DNA of 64,000 nucleotides, taken from the NCBI GenBank assembly GCA_033980235.1, contig CM067062.1:6325696-6389695 (forward strand), given 5' to 3'. Under the pieces are notes generated by a model. It had not been told where the DNA came from. It saw only the letters and a list, made by a program, of their open reading frames with translations, and did no database searches. Below, in pieces: positions 48,361 to 60,246 of this stretch; position 1 is the stretch's first letter, and every line of letters begins with the position of its first letter. Both the position numbers and the translations under genes were made by a program. The stretch is from Diadema setosum. Taxonomy: Eukaryota > Echinodermata > Echinoidea > Diadematoida > Diadematidae.

Positions 48361-48631
48361 TTAAAGGGGAAGGCTAGTAACTGATCAGTGGGAATCAGTG
48401 GAAATGCTGGGAGATGATTGTTCCAATCCTTATGGGATTCATTCAAGAGTTCATTGTATATCTATTATTGTGTGAAAATGATTTGCTTCAGAATGGTCTC
48501 ATATTCAAGTAATGTGCAGTTTAATGCTTCCAGGTCAATGAACGCTTGAATGAATCCCATAAGGATTGGAACAATCATCTCCCAGCATTTCCACTGATTC
48601 CCACTGATCAGTTACTAGCCTTCCCCTTTAA
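48361..48631. repeat. TTAA-bounded foldback MITE, family A copy 2
   Basis: Starts TTAAAGGGGAAGGCTAG and ends CTAGCCTTCCCCTTTAA. It is shorter than copy 1 because part of the centre is missing. It shares its right TTAA with the next element. Confidence 0.9.
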
Positions 48632-49017
48632 AGGGATCGTACAGTTCTGGTTGAGACCTAATTTCAGGTTTCTAACATTTTTAGGTAAGATAATGAGAAA
48701 TCTCATATGAAATATGAAAGAGCATGCAATTTTATGAGGAACTCAACGTTTATTTGATAAAAATTGGTTTTGAAATGGCTGAGATATCCAAAAAAGAACG
48801 ATTCTAATAAAGTGTGGGACCCACACTTTGTAACCATCGCTTTGATTTACTTTGTTTTTGGATGTTTCAGTTATTCCAAACCCGATTTTCATCAAATAAA
48901 CTTTGAATTCCTCTTAAAATGGTATGCTCTGTGCTATATCATAAGTGTTTTCTTGGTATCTTGCAAAAATTCGAAAGCCTATTTCTCATCTAAACCAAAA
49001 CTGTACTATCCCTTTAA
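48628..49017. repeat. TTAA-bounded MITE, family C
   Basis: Starts TTAAAGGGATCGTACAGTTC and ends AAACTGTACTATCCCTTTAA, 390 bases. Confidence 0.85.
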
Positions 49018-49294
49018 AGCATTAAAGAGATAAGTCAGCTTTGTTGCAGGAAAGCAAGAGTTGGCTGGACTGGACTGGAGAAAACAAAGCAACAGTTAAT
49101 GACACAGAAAATGAGACACTGCCATAAACAGCAAACTACACAGTCTACATTTGATCTACATGATGACGTTAAGTATGAGACACGGCTGTTCACCAAATCC
49201 TGTAAATAATGTTACGCCCTGAGAATGAATTGTTTGACAGATTGTTGTTTACCGACATACACACAAAACAAAGTTTAAAGCCTCACTTTAAACC

Positions 49295-49865
49295 TTAAAG
49301 GACAAGTCCACCTTCATATACATGTGGATTGAGTGAAGGTGACAATATTAGTAGATGACATCAGTGAAAGTTTGGGGAAAATCAAACAATCCGTTCAAAA
49401 AGTTATGAATTTTTCAAGTATCTGCGCAGTCACTGCTGGATGAGCAGACTACCACAGTGAATTATGTCACATGGACACAACGATGTAAGGAAAATAAAAA
49501 GAGAATTTTACAAAACTTTACTTTTTGAATAAAGTGCAAATTTCTTTGACTTGTTACTGACGTATGTTAAAGGTAATATTATTCCCCCTGCTTTCTGAAA
49601 GAGAGAAGTCAGGTGTTCTTTCGTTATGCGAGAAAAGTGGAAATGTGTTGAATTTTCTTTATTCTTTCTTTATATCACTGTACACATGTGACATCACAAG
49701 CTATAATAGTAGTCTTCTCATCCAGCCATGACTGAGCAGAAACTTCAAAAATTCATAACTTTTGAACGGATTGTCCGATTTTCCTCAAACTTTCACTGAT
49801 GTGCTTTACTAATATTGCTGCATTCACAAAGCCCACATGTCTAAGAAGGTGAACTTGTCCTTTAA
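49295..49865. repeat. TTAA-bounded foldback MITE, family D
   Basis: Starts TTAAAGGACAAGTCCACC and ends GGTGAACTTGTCCTTTAA. Inner arms also pair (CAAACAATCCGTTCAAAA with TTTTGAACGGATTGTCCG-type sequence). Confidence 0.88.
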
Positions 49866-52252
49866 AGAGAGGATGACAGGAATAGAGACAGGAGGGAGAG
49901 AGAGATCATGTAGATGACTAGAGATAGAGAGGACATCAACCCAGAAAAACAAGAACACTCGGATCGCACATTTCACTCCGATGTGGTTATATCCAGCCAT
50001 AGCTACACACACAAATATCAAAGAACGAATAAATATTACAGACAGAAGGGGTCAAAAGGTGGAGAAATTGGAGGATGCTGCTTTGACATGAGAAAAGTTT
50101 CCCACCAATGACATGCATGTAATTCACAGAGGAATAGGTTTGTCAGTAGAAACACAGTGAGGGGTGATAGCATTAAGTAAAGTATGTCACATTTATACGG
50201 ATTTTATGAAGAGAACATCTGTTAACTTTCACCAGTGCATTACCAGACAGATATACCTGCAATAACTGTGATGATCAACAAGTACGCATGACTGAAAACC
50301 AACATGCACTATGTTTCTATGACATGGTGAAGTAACCGACTGCGGTTATTTCAACAAAGAAATACTACGTGGGGTCAAATGTTGATCTTCCCGAAGAATT
50401 GTAAGACCTCCTCCATAAATAGACAGAGGTGAAGACTTGGTAATACGCATGACAAAAAAGTTGATCTCTGTCCCTCTAAAGCAGCAGGGCATTGTCTTTG
50501 AAATGCAATGTATATTAAACAGAATATTGTAATGATATGCATAGTGAATAAAAGATATACATTTGAGCTGGACATCGGGGACAGAAATAACAACAATAAC
50601 ATAAATGAAAACAGTAATTTTTGGCAGTTTGTAACTGAGATGAAATAATAATAATGACTGTCAGCCACCGACTTTTCCTAACAAAAAAAAAGATGGAGGA
50701 ACTCTAAACATAAAGTCCAGTCTCTTTCCGATCACTAGCTACCGAGTCCTGAGATCAACATAATGCATATTTACTGCTTGTCCCCTGCTTGAAATCCGCC
50801 AGCAAATAATCTCACATAGCTTGAGTCTCTGCACACCTGAAATGTGGGCTGACACGTCGCCCATCGCTGTTGAATTAAATGCATCTCTACCAAGTTTTCT
50901 CTGTCATCTTGGGTTAGTTCCACAATTACAGACATGCAAACTACCGATGTAACAATTTGTCAGGATTACTACCACTGCTTCTGTGTCTCATCAAACTACA
51001 ATGTAGCACCTCATGATCTTACCCTCCTTTTCTCACGATCAGATGGGAGACATCCAACACAAGGGATTCACATTTTAACAAAAACAAACCAAATGCTGCA
51101 TACGCGGTACATTTTGCTGTGTTAATATTTTCATGAATACTAGTAAACGTGAGAATGTCACAATAAATATATTGCCTCCCACTAAAAAAAAATCCAGTGT
51201 ATATTGACTCCAAAGTCGGAAACTATTGGACTTTTCTCCGAATGTGGATAATACCAATTTTTCATTAGTCATTCTGATTTCTAATTAATACAACTCTCAC
51301 AAAATTAAAGAAGTTCAAATTTGTGAAAATTGCAAAATATATGACGTATGCAGTAGACATATTAGTGAAGATTTGAGCCATAGGAGACTGAAAATTACCA
51401 CAAGCAATTTTGCGCCTTTGACTAAGGCAGCCATTTGGGGCACCAAATGCAAGTCATCTATGACTGGTTTGCATGTCGGTACATTGTCGTGATGTTTCAA
51501 CCCCTGCTTTCAATCTATTTCAAATTTCCACTGATTTGTTGCACCTAATCTCCTGCTTTTATCACAATGATTGACTTGTATGGGATACCTCCCCTCTTGG
51601 ACTATGCAGGTGGTCAATGCAGGTGGTCAATATCCTTCCATTACATCATTTCAAAAAATCTAAAAAGACATCTCATGGTCAATGGCCAAAATGAGGCCTC
51701 ACAAATCTTGATTACTGTACACAATAAAATCTGAGGATTAGCACATCCCCATAACTAACATTGCACATTGGAGTCATCCTACAAAATTTACACAGAAGAC
51801 ATTTGCATTGTATTTTCACACAAAGGTACGATAATAAGAGTTTGTGTCTTAGAAATGCAACACTGTACATGCACAATACAAAACTCTTTACACTGTGCTT
51901 TTATATGATTTTTCTGGTATCAAAACTACAACGGTACATGTACATTGTACACTAACGGAGGCCAAACATTGTGTTTGTTTCCACGTGGCGGAAAGATAAG
52001 ACGCGAGGTGACACGTGACATGGTCTGTAGTGTATGTTTGGCAGTGACAATGCGATTGGATGCATAACCTTTGACCTCATCTTGCAAAACGAACACAACC
52101 CAGCAAACGACGCGTCAGATTCAGCAGAACAGGTCCTTTAGTAGACAATACGCACATGGCTTCCTACCTCGGTGTGGATTCTGATCTTGCACTTTCCCCC
52201 TTTCTGACTCCCCTCTCTCTACATATAACTTGAGGTGATGTTCACAACTCCC

Positions 52253-52345
52253 TTAACCCGTTGAGGACGAGCCCCAAGTATGCTCGGACAAGCGTCTACG
52301 GAAAATGCGTGTTGCAGCAAAATTAAACCGTCCTCAACAGGTTAA
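52253..52345. repeat. 93-base TTAA-bounded MITE, family E
   Basis: Ends TTAACCCGTTGAGGACG and CGTCCTCAACAGGTTAA are inverted copies. It lies about 550 bases downstream of the clathrin-like stop. Confidence 0.8.
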
Positions 52346-52356
52346 TATCAAGACTT

Positions 52357-52362
52357 TTTATT
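52357..52362 (-). terminator. Candidate poly(A) signal of the clathrin-like gene
   Basis: AATAAA on the minus strand, 530 bases beyond the stop codon. Position and strand fit, but other signals may be used. Confidence 0.3.
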
Positions 52363-52891
52363 GCAGCTTGTTGCAAAAGAGAAAAAAACAAAAGACAACG
52401 CGTGTAGTCTTTCATCGTATTACTTCTTCGCCAAAATACTCATGTGTCGAACACTACGCTAAAACGATGAGAGCTGTTGGTCCAATGTCTGTCCCTCTCT
52501 AGAAATGGATGACTTTTTCTGCCATCATGATGCATCTCCACCTGCTCACACCTGCCTCCACATATGACACTTTGCCGCTGAACTGGAAATTGTAGACCAT
52601 CCATCCTCACTCAACAATACCATAAGACTATTGCTGTGCCTGTCAAATCTGAATTTGAACTGGCTTTTACAAGCACATAACATACAACTTAATGATTTAA
52701 GTTTGTGTTCTACTTAAAAATTATTCCACTTAATACATGTCTGGCTGTTTCTTCTTCCATTCCTCCACTAATGTTTTGACCTTTTGTCCTTCAAAGAAAG
52801 AAAAAAAAGGTCAGATGACGCTGGGTTCAGAGCACACAAATCACATGACGTACAAATGAGACTGGTTTCCCTACGTAAGGCAAGAATGGTG

Positions 52892-53002
52892 TCAGAGAGA
52901 GTCTGAGAAAGTTCTCTCGAGTCTGTCCGCTATGGCTGGACGCTTCAAGACTGTCCGTATGTGGGAGAGCAGTGCCTTCTCTTTCACTCCTATGGACAAA
53001 AG
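52892..53002 (-). CDS. Clathrin-like last exon with stop
   Basis: Thirty-six codons, LLSIGVKEKALLSHIRTVLK, then RPAIADRLERTFSDSL and TGA. It follows acceptor TTTGCAG. The helical segment corresponds to the clathrin linker start. No plausible donor precedes the stop in a way that keeps the homology. Confidence 0.85.
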   Translation of the reverse strand, partial: LLSIGVKEKALLSHIRTVLKRPAIADRLERTFSDSL

Positions 53003-55798
53003 CTGCAAAGAAAAGAGAGAAAGGAGGAAAAAAAATGACATGTAGTGACTGAATACAGAGTGTGAAATACATGTTTTCATTTTCTCATTGCTTCACTGTT
53101 TAATCCTTCTGTTCTGGTACTGTTTTCATCGTAAGTACTTCCAAATCATTTCATCTGAATGATGGAATGCTTGAATTCTTGTGCATATCTGAACAACATG
53201 AACTAGCAGACATCAGTTTACTGCATTCAACAGCCTTGTAGGATGGCCCTTGCCTCTTTGTACAAGCATGTTGGTTACATTGAGATATTAAAGAGCGATG
53301 TGACTGGCGTACTGCCGGTCAAACTCACCCGTCCACAGCGACTGACCCCCAGGATCCTCTTGCTGTCAGCGTCCGGCATACAGCTGAAGACAGTGAGGTG
53401 GGAGGCCCGTGAGCCACAGAGGAAGGTCCCAGTCTCCATGTCACAGACTTTGACCCTCCCCAGCTTGGTGAGAATGTACACCAGCCCCTGGGCGGAGCTC
53501 ACCTGGTGGGCGAGGACAGAGGGGAGATACCGGTTTCAATGAAAACTTCACACTCTTGTATTTCACTCCGAATCCCAAGGAAGAAATTCAAACTAAACAC
53601 ATTATATTGTTACATCCTCTCTAGAGCACTGTGAAAGTAATTCATGGACTAAATTCCCTCTTCTCATTCCTCCTGAAAATCATACATTGTAATAACCTTC
53701 ACTGTGTTACGTAACCAATGTTAATGTTAATAAGGAAGCTTCTAGAAACCAAAATCACAACATCTTCTTTATTCCCACTCTTACTCCCTGGTAAAAGAAA
53801 CAAGAGTAGAGGATGTAAAAGACCTACGTCACTTCTGTCAATCACTCTCAAAGTCAGTCTTACTATATTACAACTAATGGTAGACATGAATGAATATCTA
53901 CTTAATATCTATCCATATTATCCTCTCCTCTATTCAACTTTTTGTTTTGAGCTACCTGATGTATGCATCTGTCTAGTTACCTTAAAGATTCATCCATTCA
54001 TTAATCTATCTATCCACCCACCCATACATCTAACATCAATCCTATTATTCTATTTTTTCCCATTTGCGGCTCAAGAATGGGTGACGATCTGAAAATACCG
54101 AAGCGAAGGCTAGTGACTTGTTAGTGCCTCTAGTGGATTACCATTCCTTTGCCAGGACTCGATATTAACCTTTTTACTCTGGTGACCCAATCAGGCCACC
54201 CAAATCATTGAATCTGAAATGTTGGTGGCATGAAAAAGAAGTGTAGTGGTGCTAAATAAAAGGAAACATAGCAATCTATTTTGAATCTTAGCTGCCTGAT
54301 TGGGCCACCAGAAGATATTCTTTTTGAAAGTTTGGTGGCCCGACATCAATTTTTGGTGGGTCCGGGCCACCAGGTCTCAGCTAATGTTGAGCCCTATTTT
54401 ATTATACCGAGGATTTCTTTGAGAGAACAGAAATGGAAAGTGCCTCCCCACCTGCACATTGACAGGGAAATCGTATCTCTCCTCCTCGTCAAAGTTGACC
54501 TGCTCCGAGTGGTTTGTCAGGGCACAGTTCCCGTCTATGTGTGGTCCCAGCTCTATGATGTGGATCTGATAAGCCGTGACACAAAGAAAATGAATCATGA
54601 TTTCATCTAACTACCAAGGAATGATCGTGATCATTACAACAAGCTTCTCACCATGCATATACACATAAAGGGGTGAAAACTGTAAAATACTTGAAAGTGG
54701 AATTTTCTCTTTCACAAATGCAGGCACAAAGTAAAGTCAACCTTTATATATGTGGCTGTTCCCATACGATGCAGAGCTCTACAAGTAGTGATTGAATTTT
54801 CTATTCATTAACCAGAGTCTTCACAAAGATTAGTGAGATCATACACTTGCATATACAACACACATAAGGGTTAAGCAAGAGTTTTTGAGGTATAAGTGTA
54901 TTTTTGTGCAAAATTAATTCTTGGTATAAACATTGTATTTCAATCATTCAAATTCGTAAAGGAAAAAGGAGTGGGAAGAATTAATACTTAGATAATTAAA
55001 CAAATAATCACACATTCCAGAAGATTTCCTTTCCTCTTTACCTCATATACCATATTATTAGATTTTCCCTTCGTACTTTAAATACTATTCCTTTAACAGG
55101 GCTTGGCAGGCCTAACTTCAAAAGATTGAGGACCTTGGGGTGCATTTGCATGGCACAAAGTATCAGCATTACATTTCAAAACATAGAAGTCCCTTGATGT
55201 GGAATTTAGTTTACAGACACAAATATATCGAGAAGAAATCAAAGCTAGTCACAAAAAGGACTCAGAGAATGAGGCATTTTCTTTTCTTTTCTGTTTTTTT
55301 AAGAGAGGCTTTTGACAGAATCTGACAACAATAAAATGTCTCTAATTTCAGCATGCTCTTAAACATTCCTTCAGATAAAGAATGAGAGCCAGAAGTGAGA
55401 AAGACTCGAGCCCACATTCTTCTGGTGTTTGCCTCCACTCAAGCTGCACCTGCTCTCAGCTGGTGTCTGTCTACATACATTTTGGTAAAAGGAAAAATGG
55501 GAAAACAAGTGTGTGAGGTATGCACCAGGCATAGTACCCTTTCTCTACAATGTCAACACATACTTTCACCCTCAAAATTCTCTCTCTCTCTCTCTCTCTC
55601 TCCTCTTCTATCTCCTTTCTTTATCTCTTTTTTCCTCTCTCTCTCTCTCTCTCATTTTATTTCACACTTTTTCCTCCCTCATGCCCATACCACATCTCTC
55701 TGTCTTTGTTTTCTTTTACACTCACTCCTTCCCTCTCTCTCTTCTTCCGCTCTCTTCTTTCCTCTACCATTCTCTCATGCAGTATATATCTACATCTT

Positions 55799-55835
<37 letters not shown>

Positions 55836-56048
55836 TTATCTCTCTCACCCTTTCCTACTTTCTGTCCGTCCTACCTTTCCCTGCTGGCCTGCCTGTCGAT
55901 TGACAAGGATGAGGACGGAATTGTTGAGCTTGTTGTCGCTGCGCTGGTAGGAGGCGAAGCTGACAGCCTGCGCATCTATACACTGGCTGCGGTCGATGGT
56001 GGCCGAGTAGATCTGGACCACACCCGAAACCGATCTGGAATCTCCATC
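52892..56048 (-). CDS. Diverged clathrin heavy chain terminal-domain protein, last 4 exons
   Basis: Clathrin heavy chain begins with a seven-bladed propeller (terminal domain) that binds adaptor peptides, then a linker and long leg. Four phase-0 exons (55875-56048, 54452-54565, 53329-53502, 52892-53002) give 190 residues that align in order with the second half of that propeller and the linker start. VVQIYSATIDRSQ matches AMQLYSVDRKVSQ, IHIIELG matches LHIIEVG, and YDFPVNVQ matches NDFPVAMQ. GLVYILTKLGRVKVCDMETG matches VVFLITKYGYIHLYDLETG, ILGVSRCGR matches IIGVNRKGQ, and LLSIGVKEKALLSHIRTVL matches the VLSVCVEEENIIPYITNVL segment. A TGA follows where true clathrin continues into about 1,300 more residues, and no leg exons lie downstream. 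The N-terminal half is beyond 64000 or not recognised. Identity is far below that of real clathrin heavy chain, so this is a diverged paralogue, not CLTC. A pseudogene is possible, but the splice sites and frames are intact. Confidence 0.88.
53329..53502 (-). CDS. Clathrin-like exon (TKLGRVKVCDMETG)
   Basis: Fifty-eight codons, VSSAQGLVYILTKLGRVKVC onward through DMETGTFLCGS to ILGVSRCGR. This is the best clathrin match in the window. Acceptor CCCACCAG, donor GTGAGT, phase 0-0. Confidence 0.94.
54154..54397. repeat. TIR element in clathrin-like intron (AGGACTCGATATTAAC ends)
   Basis: The left end AGGACTCGATATTAACC and the inverse of the right end (AGGGCTCAACATTAGC) match imperfectly. GGTGGCC/GGCCACC words recur inside. 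It ends about 55 bases from the 54452 exon border. Confidence 0.65.
54452..54565 (-). CDS. Clathrin-like exon (IHIIELG)
   Basis: Thirty-eight codons, IHIIELGPHIDGNCALTNHS onward to ERYDFPVNVQ. Acceptor CTTATCAG, donor GTGGGG, phase 0-0. Confidence 0.92.
55579..55655. repeat. (CT)n microsatellite
   Basis: Two CT runs split by mixed pyrimidines. The long Ser/Leu/Phe ORFs on the plus strand here are artefacts. Confidence 0.95.
55798..55839. repeat. (TCTG)n microsatellite
   Basis: A TCTG tetramer run beginning about 30 bases into the intron after the clathrin-like donor at 55874. Confidence 0.95.
55875..56048 (-). CDS. Clathrin-like exon (propeller blade, IYSATIDRSQ)
   Basis: Fifty-eight codons from DGDSRSVSGVVQIYSATIDR to LNNSVLILVNRQAGQQGK. 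Acceptor CGACAG, donor GTAGGA. The QAG-GK end continues into IHIIELG, as in clathrin's QAGGKLHIIEVG. Confidence 0.9.
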
Positions 56049-56770
56049 CTGTCGAGACATCCAAAAACAACATGAATGTAGGAAAGATCCACAGAAGGGC
56101 CACTCCCACTGGGAATTGTCATGACTGTAAAAACTGCAATGTCTGAGGTGTCAATTCACCCAAAAAAAAAAAAGAAAAGAAAAAAAGAAAGATTGTGAAG
56201 GTAAAAATTGCGCAAGTTTTGCCACCGGAATGTGTATGTTCATTTTGCTGAGCATTCTGCTTCAATACGCCTGTGGTTATGACATAACAACAGCCTGAGC
56301 TATGAGCTGCTTGTTTATTTTGTTGTCTTTTGTTTTTGTTTTTTGGTGTTGCCATGGGCAGGAATCCAAACATCAAATGAAGATTATGCAATATTGCAAA
56401 TTTTCCATTGGAAGCACTTTCAGAATTGAATAGCACCTGTCGCCCAAATGTTCCGATTTCTGTAATGCAACAATTTTTCACTGGCAATGTGAATGGTCCT
56501 AGAATACAGAGAAGATCCCATGCTTACCATAAGATATCTAGGAATAACATATCCTGGCCTATGTATGCAAAGGGAACTGAAGTCGACTATCCCAAGAACC
56601 AATCTGTTGTTCTTGTTCCATGTTTCACAACCTTTATGAAAAGGGGTAGGCCCTATTGCTCTCATTACCCTCCAAGGAATTGTAGTTCTTGCATAGTCCT
56701 CCAGTATTCAAGCATAAACCTTGTCCTACCAGAAACAAGGAAAAGTAGAATTTAAGCGGCGCGTAATATA

Positions 56771-57700
56771 TGTCCCCGCCGGAAGTAGCATTTTCTGGCA
56801 AAATGTACAGTACAGGTCACAAATCAAGATCAAATGTCAAAGAAATCAAAGGTCAAAATTCTGTGTAGAAGTTTTGAAGCCCTCACCTGCTGCCATCACA
56901 TAAAGCAAACGGAATCGAAATCGGGTTAGAAATGGCAAAGGAGTAGCATTTTGTAGCAAAATGTACAATACAGGTCAAAAATCAAGGTCAAAGGTCAAAG
57001 AAGTCAAAGGTCAAAATTCTATGAAGAAGTTTTGAAGCCCTTACGTATCGCCATCACATAAAGCAAACAGAATCAAAATTGGGTTAGAAATGGTGAAGGA
57101 GTAGCATTTTGTAGCGAATGTACAATATAGGTCAAAAATCAAGGTCAAAGGTCAAAGAAGTCAAAGGTCAAAATTCTTTGTAGAAGTTTTGAAGCCCTCA
57201 CCTAGTGCCATCACATAAAGCGAGCGGAATCGAAATTGGGTTAGAAATGGCGAAGGAGTAGCATTTTGTAGCAAAATGTACAATACAGGTTAAAAAATCA
57301 AGGTCAAAGGTCAAAGAAGTCAAAGGTCAAAATTCTGTGTAGAAGTTTTGAAGCCCTCAACTAGTGCCATCACATAAAGCAAACGGAATCGAAATTGGGT
57401 TAGAAATGGCGAAGGAGTAGCATTTTGTAGCAAAATGTACAATATAGGTCAAAGGTCAAGGTCAAAGGTCACAACTGAAATTCTGTGTAGAAGTTTCAAA
57501 GCTCCCACATAGTGCTATCATATAAAGCAAACAGAATCAAAATTGGCTCATAAATGATAAATGACAGAGAAGTAGCAAATTGAAGATTTTGATCACACAC
57601 GGACGCACACACGGACACACGGACGGACACACACACAGAGACACACACACGTACAGAGCCCGTTTCATAGTCCCCTGCTCGAACTCGTTCAGCGGGGACA
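56771..57700 (-). mobile_element. 0.93 kb TIR element with five ~158-base tandem units rich in AGGTCA
   Basis: Ends TGTCCCCGCC and AGCGGGGACA are inverted copies. The interior is about five tandem units starting near 56784, 56942, 57100, 57257 and 57416 (GTAGCATTTTGTAGCAAAAT). Each carries AGGTCAAAGGTCA-type repeats. A CACACGGACGG run precedes the right end. The layout is the same as the 6769 and 60247 elements, with a different sequence. Confidence 0.82.
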
Positions 57701-60246
57701 ATAATAATTGTATAATTATCCAGATAAACTGAGTGTATAATGTTCTATCCCAAAATGTTAAGGAAAAATAAACAGTATGATTAATATCTGAACAATTTTA
57801 TACTATAACCATGTTTTCTCTTTTTATTCTATCAATAGTGTGAATGTTGAATAAAAACAAAATATGGTTATTTATACTGCTGTTTTTATTTAACACACAC
57901 TTCATTGATGTAGATGAAAACAGCATTTATTGCTCTCTCTATATATTACAGTATACAACTTTTGCCCTTTTAAAGTGATGAAACTAATACAGGAGTACCA
58001 TGGAAAGTATATCTTTCAACCTTGCGTGATGTGAACAGCCTCTTCGCTGACAAAATTTATGAGGAAAGCCATCAGAGCTCAGGGTGGAACTTAAACCCTT
58101 ATCTTTGAATATTTTACCAGCAGTAAATCACCAAGAGCAAAGACAGCCACGCTACACTTGAACAAGAGAGCAGCTCCATGGGATCTGACTACATGTGCAT
58201 GTGCACTACAACGTATGAGCTGTGAATTCCTATTGATAAATGCTGAAACAGGTTTTTATATTGCATTACTTTACTGAATATTCAAATCAAACAAAGGAAA
58301 AGAATTTGTACAAAACATGGAAGAAGAGCCCAGGACATTTAGAAACACAATAATGAATACTTACAAAAATAATGAAAAATTAATTACATTATACACATCT
58401 TTTTAATGTGAACAAGGGTGTTTGATTGTATTGACCTTTTTGCACACTTCTACACTGTCCATTCATTGCTGATTTTTTCATCTTTTTTTTTTTAATAACT
58501 GATGACTTTTGATTTATGTTTGTGTAGTTATTATAGGATGGCACAGTAGCAGCATGGCTCTTCAGAGAGGACATGGGAGATTTGTTGCCTCATTTTGTTT
58601 GTTTTGGACAAAAAACAAGCCCAAGGGAAGTAAAGAATCTGATGATGGATATCATGTGATCCCTGGAAATCCAGAGTCACCTATTATAGCATTATATCTC
58701 CTGTGTGTACTTCCTAATGGCAAGAAATGAGAAGAATGCATGAACTTCAGAACTGATGGATCATACTCAGGGATATCATATGAATAAATTACAATACATA
58801 CCTCTTTCACAACTCTCAATTTAGAGTCATTTTTCTAACCTTATCAATAGATTAATAGATGTATATGCATTGTAAATGTATATGATTTGCTTAATTAATC
58901 CTCCCCAGCCCCAAGCCCCAAGCGCCCCCCCCCCCCCACACACACACAAAAGGGGGGAGGAGTGGTAAAGAAATCTTAGTCTATATCATAGGATTATGGT
59001 AAGCAATTCTTGAAATGAATTCTGGGGGGAGGGGGTGCATGCAAATCACTGCTTATTGCAAGAATACTGTGAATCTGTGCAGGACAAATGGACGAATGAC
59101 CCACTCTCATGCATTATGAACCACTTATTATCACACCCTCTTATTTTACAGGACAACAATGATTTGACACCATTGTTGTCAAGCTACTAATAGCCTTAGT
59201 CCCACAGTATATAATAATCCATGTATGGTAATTGTTCATATAGCACCCCTTATTGAGCTATGGGATACAGAGAGGAAAGTTCTTTCTTGTGATATCAACA
59301 TGGACGTGCACGAGGAAAATGGATGACCTCAAAGATGTTTTTTATTTCTTCCAAGCCAGGAAGCCAAACCTATTATAGACATCCTCTGGCATTGTTAGAA
59401 CAGCTGGCCGTCATTCCGGGCACACGTGGTCGCCTACCCCAAAATCCTCCATCATTTTGTCGCACCATTTATTGCTGGATTGCCAGATAAAAACTGGGTA
59501 ATTTTGCATACTTGCCATGACATACAGGGTTCGTGGTCTGGTCATTTCTCATTTTGTCTGGTATTGATCGTGTGATGATGTGGAAATATCTAATATTTTG
59601 GTATTCTTCATGATACAACAAACAGAGAGTTCATGAACTGGTCTTCACTGCACCAGAACAGAAGAGGAAATGACAAAGTCTAGTTTCCATGACAGATGTA
59701 TTTGGAAGGACCAGTGGTAAAGAAGGGTTCAAGGCTGATTTGAAGGGATCACCTGCTAATAGTCTATTCTTTCTCTCTTTTCTTTCTTTCAGCAGGTCAA
59801 TTAGTCATTTTTGACAGCGTCAAAGCAGACTGCATGCCCACTGACTTCTTTCAAAACGTCAAGGCTGTTCTGATGTACTGCATTTATGGAATAATCCCTG
59901 TTCATATTCACAGCAGTCCTTTAGTATGAATTACAGTGTGTCAGAGAAAAAAACAAGTCCCCCACCCCCCCCCCCCCATCACTGCACTTGCATACGTATT
60001 TGTAATGGGCGTGCGATGTCATAGCTAATACCTCTAAGTACTCATCCATGAAGTATAACTACATGCCATTAGCTTGTTTAATACGACCATGTCCCTAAAA
60101 TGTTGTAAACAAGATTGTCAGGACACACAAGGTCATACCTCATTGGAAATTTGTCCATAGTGTCTTTTTCACTGCAAAAATTTTAAAATCTGGGTCGCAA
60201 ACAGGGTCCCCACTTTTTGATTCAGCATTCAAACAGTAAAAAAAAA

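Larger units (their letters stand above)
37769..52891. other. 15 kb convergent intergenic spacer without recognised genes
   Basis: It lies between the RPAIN stop and the clathrin-like stop, which face each other. No exon with family resemblance was found on either strand. It holds the foldback elements listed here at 38421, 40408, 41909, 48361, 48628, 49295 and 52253, a CA repeat and AT-rich unique sequence. Both genes' 3'UTRs must end within it. Confidence 0.75.

Noticed and set aside
55395..56075. 226-codon plus-strand ORF, the longest in the window
   Set aside because: It is made of CT and TCTG microsatellites and then runs antisense over the clathrin-like exon 55875-56048. It has no family resemblance.
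56408..56755. 115-codon plus-strand ORF in the clathrin-like intron
   Set aside because: No domain pattern, composition or neighbours to support it, and it is open on both strands by chance.
57592..57660. CACACGGACGG array as a telomere-like or CRISPR-like repeat
   Set aside because: Irregular short ACAC/GGAC words before the right end of a TIR element, like the GGAC runs in the 6769 and 60247 elements.
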